Source: Methylococcales bacterium
GTDB lineage: Bacteria > Pseudomonadota > Gammaproteobacteria > Methylococcales > Methylomonadaceae
DNA: 7,570 bases
NCBI GenBank assembly: GCA_023144875.1
Contig: JAGLEW010000047.1
Location: forward strand, 1-7,570
Direction: 5' to 3'
Made by a program: the position numbers and the translations under genes. This document shows positions 6,081-7,570 of this stretch, one piece after another. How positions within the stretch are numbered: position 1 is the stretch's first letter; every line of letters starts with the position of its first letter. The notes beneath the pieces are model-generated. The model was not told the DNA's origin. It saw only the letters and a list, made by a program, of their open reading frames with translations, and did not search any database.

Positions 6081-7393
6081 CTATAAAAAATATTATTCGG
6101 TTTTTTAAGGAAGACCTGTGGTTAATTGACGAGGAAGCCCTCAATAATGTTCAACGCGTTAAAATTCAATGTTTACGAATATTATTATTATCAAAAAAAG
6201 CCTTTGAAGAGGACTTGTGCCTATTGCGTGCCTCAGCATTAACACTGTACACCGTGCTTTCTATAGTGCCAATTATTGCCATGTTATTTGGGATCGCCAA
6301 AGGTTTTGGTTTTGAAACCATGCTAAAACAACAATTATTAGAACAAAATCCCGAGCAAGAAATCATTATTTTACGGGTTTTAAAATTCTCAGAAAATATG
6401 CTCGCTAATACGGAAGGCGGAGTCATCGCAGGAATCGGGGTTATCGTTTTATTCTGGAGCGTGATTCAAGTCATCGGCAATATTGAACAATCATTTAACC
6501 ATATTTGGAAAATTAAAAAACATAGAGATTTTAGTGAAAAACTCACCGATTATTTATCCTTGATGTTACTCGCCCCCGTTTTGTTAATTGCCTCCAGCAG
6601 TATCACCGTATTCGTCACCACCCGATTAACGGGCTTCATTGAAAACAGTCATTTACCTGAGCAAGGAACCGCCTCCATTTTATATTTATTAAACGGCTCT
6701 CAAACTGTGATTATGTCAGCGTTGTTTAGTTTTATTTTTATCTTTATGCCGAATCAAAAAGTCCACTTTAAAGCAGGGATTATCGCAGGTATCATCACAG
6801 GTTTTTTATATCAGGCGATCCAATGGGGCTATTTAGAATTACAACTAGGTGTCTCAAGTTATAACGCGATTTATGGCAGCTTCACCGCACTGCCGTTGTT
6901 TTTTATCTGGTTACAATTAGGCTGGCTTTTAGTGTTATTAGGCTGTGAAATTTCATTTTTTATTCAGCATTATGACATTTATAAACACCATAAAAAATTT
7001 TCAAACCTAAGTTTTCGTCTAAAAAAAATTATAGCTTTGCGTGTCATGCAACTGATTGTTCAACAGTTTATTCAAGCAAAAAAAGCTTTAGATACACACA
7101 GCATCTCGCATAAATTATCATTGCCAACCGCAGTGGTACAATCAAGTTTAGCCGCTTTAACAGACTGTCAATTAATTGTGGAATTAAAAAAATTATCAGG
7201 TGGCGAGACAATGTTTCACCCTGCACGGGACATCAATAACTTAACCGTGTATGAGGTTATGGATGCGTTAGAAACACAAGGCGCTAATCACCTACCCGAC
7301 ATGAAAAGTTTTGAACAATTTTCAAACATTCACGACCACTTTGATGCACAAATAAAAATGGCTTCTGAGAATTGTTTACTAAAAGAACTTTAA
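6077..7393 (+). CDS. YihY/BrkB-family membrane protein with C-terminal winged-helix domain
   Basis: The 438-residue inner-membrane protein has about six hydrophobic segments (about 52-75, 114-133, 160-182, 205-224, 232-250, 268-296). It carries the family signature YNAIYGSFTALPLFFIWLQL (262-281) followed by the LLGCEISF helix. The family's biochemical role is unsettled; the old RNase BN label was wrong. Compared with about 290 residues in E. coli YihY there is a cytoplasmic tail of about 135 residues. Residues about 318-400 read like an Rrf2-type winged helix: IAxRVMQLI, a turn-helix segment ISHKLSLPTAVVQSSLAAL, a wing with SGGETMF, then NLTVYEVMDALE. Translation starts at a TTG overlapping the stop of the preceding gene, without a Shine-Dalgarno; no in-frame ATG occurs before the first membrane helix. 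Coupling to the dsbD operon is inferred. Confidence 0.93.
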   Translation: MTIKNIIRFFKEDLWLIDEEALNNVQRVKIQCLRILLLSKKAFEEDLCLLRASALTLYTVLSIVPIIAMLFGIAKGFGFETMLKQQLLEQNPEQEIIILRVLKFSENMLANTEGGVIAGIGVIVLFWSVIQVIGNIEQSFNHIWKIKKHRDFSEKLTDYLSLMLLAPVLLIASSSITVFVTTRLTGFIENSHLPEQGTASILYLLNGSQTVIMSALFSFIFIFMPNQKVHFKAGIIAGIITGFLYQAIQWGYLELQLGVSSYNAIYGSFTALPLFFIWLQLGWLLVLLGCEISFFIQHYDIYKHHKKFSNLSFRLKKIIALRVMQLIVQQFIQAKKALDTHSISHKLSLPTAVVQSSLAALTDCQLIVELKKLSGGETMFHPARDINNLTVYEVMDALETQGANHLPDMKSFEQFSNIHDHFDAQIKMASENCLLKEL

Positions 7394-7472
7394 GTAACCT
7401 GAGTTTGGGTTAGGTTTCAGTGAGCATCATTCTTGGGATGTACCGCCCCGCCGCTCAACTCATAAAATCCAT

Positions 7473-7500
7473 TCATAGATGCGGGGTACCGTGTAATCAT
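7473..7500 (+). repeat. 28-nt imperfect direct repeat, copy 1
   Basis: This copy matches the segment starting 70 nt later at 24 of 28 positions. The last 16 bases, GGTACCGTGTAATCAT, are identical. The 4 mismatches fall within the first 12 bases. Confidence 0.75.
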
Positions 7501-7502
7501 GG

Positions 7503-7526
7503 ATATATTCCTCAAAGGAGTTATAT
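7503..7526 (+). repeat. Hairpin between the two direct repeats
   Basis: ATATATTCCT pairs with AGGAGTTATAT across a CAA loop, giving 10 pairs including one G-T and one bulged T. The right arm contains AAGGAG followed by an ATG at 7525, so the stem would hide a ribosome-binding-like sequence, but the frame it opens is only 7 codons. Confidence 0.45.
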
Positions 7527-7542
7527 GTCAAGTCCCGATAGG

Positions 7543-7570
7543 TCATAAATGTCAGGTACCGTGTAATCAT
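7543..7570 (+). repeat. 28-nt imperfect direct repeat, copy 2 (at window edge)
   Basis: This is the second copy of the repeat at 7473-7500 and ends exactly at the right edge of the window. The repeat may therefore be longer, and further copies may follow. Confidence 0.75.

Larger units (their letters stand above)
7394..7570. other. Non-coding tail with repeats, no recognised gene
   Basis: The base composition shifts to more G+C (for example around 7440-7455 and 7481-7490) than in the genes to the left. CCCCGC (7446-7451) and GCGGGG (7481-7486) can pair across a 29-nt loop. A short TAACC/GGTTA inverted repeat just after the yihY stop lacks a T-run, so no clear terminator is visible. Short open frames exist on both strands but none is convincing. 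Confidence 0.4.

Noticed and set aside
7396..7417. Terminator after the YihY-type gene (TAACC/GGTTA or AACCT/AGGTT)
   Set aside because: The stems are only 5 bp and no T-run follows.
7473..7570. CRISPR array
   Set aside because: Only two copies, imperfect, 42 nt between them with an internal hairpin, and no cas genes nearby.

Overview
The window is AT-rich bacterial DNA, almost entirely coding. It is probably chromosomal DNA of a gammaproteobacterium. The minus-strand order rhodanese - secB - gpsA is the gammaproteobacterial yibN-(grxC)-secB-gpsA neighbourhood, and SecB itself points to proteobacteria. A methanotroph or sulfur-oxidiser type of host is only a guess from base composition and gene content. 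No tRNA, rRNA, CRISPR array or transposase gene is visible.

Left two thirds, minus strand, read from 3201 down to 1: an ArsR-family repressor with the cysteine pair of the persulfide sensors SqrR/BigR; a membrane-anchored rhodanese with an intact active-site Cys; secB; gpsA; a probable intrinsic terminator at the end of gpsA; then a small cysteine-rich lipoprotein and, overlapping its end, the first 99 codons of a caspase-like (peptidase C14) lipoprotein that runs off the left edge.

Right part, plus strand, from 3347: dsbD, a TlpA-like membrane-anchored thioredoxin, and a long YihY/BrkB-type membrane protein with a winged-helix tail. They are packed with a 1-nt gap and a 4-nt stop/start overlap, so they are probably one operon. 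DsbD would carry reducing power from cytoplasmic thioredoxin to the periplasm, and the TlpA-like protein is a natural partner.

The two halves diverge from a 145-bp intergenic region (3202-3346). It holds a near-consensus sigma-70 promoter for the repressor gene, a perfect 14-bp palindrome over its predicted start point, a degenerate second copy of that palindrome 26 bp away, a plausible overlapping promoter for dsbD, and a bulged hairpin in the dsbD leader. The most attractive hypothesis is that one persulfide/redox-sensing repressor controls both its own rhodanese operon and the divergent periplasmic thiol-reduction operon. DsbD is itself unusual: its N-terminal periplasmic domain is duplicated in tandem, and each copy keeps its redox Cys pair.

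The last 177 bp (7394-7570) hold no recognisable gene. They contain a 28-nt imperfect direct repeat spaced 70 nt apart, cut by the right edge, and a hairpin between the copies; this may be the start of a repeat family or a small mobile element.
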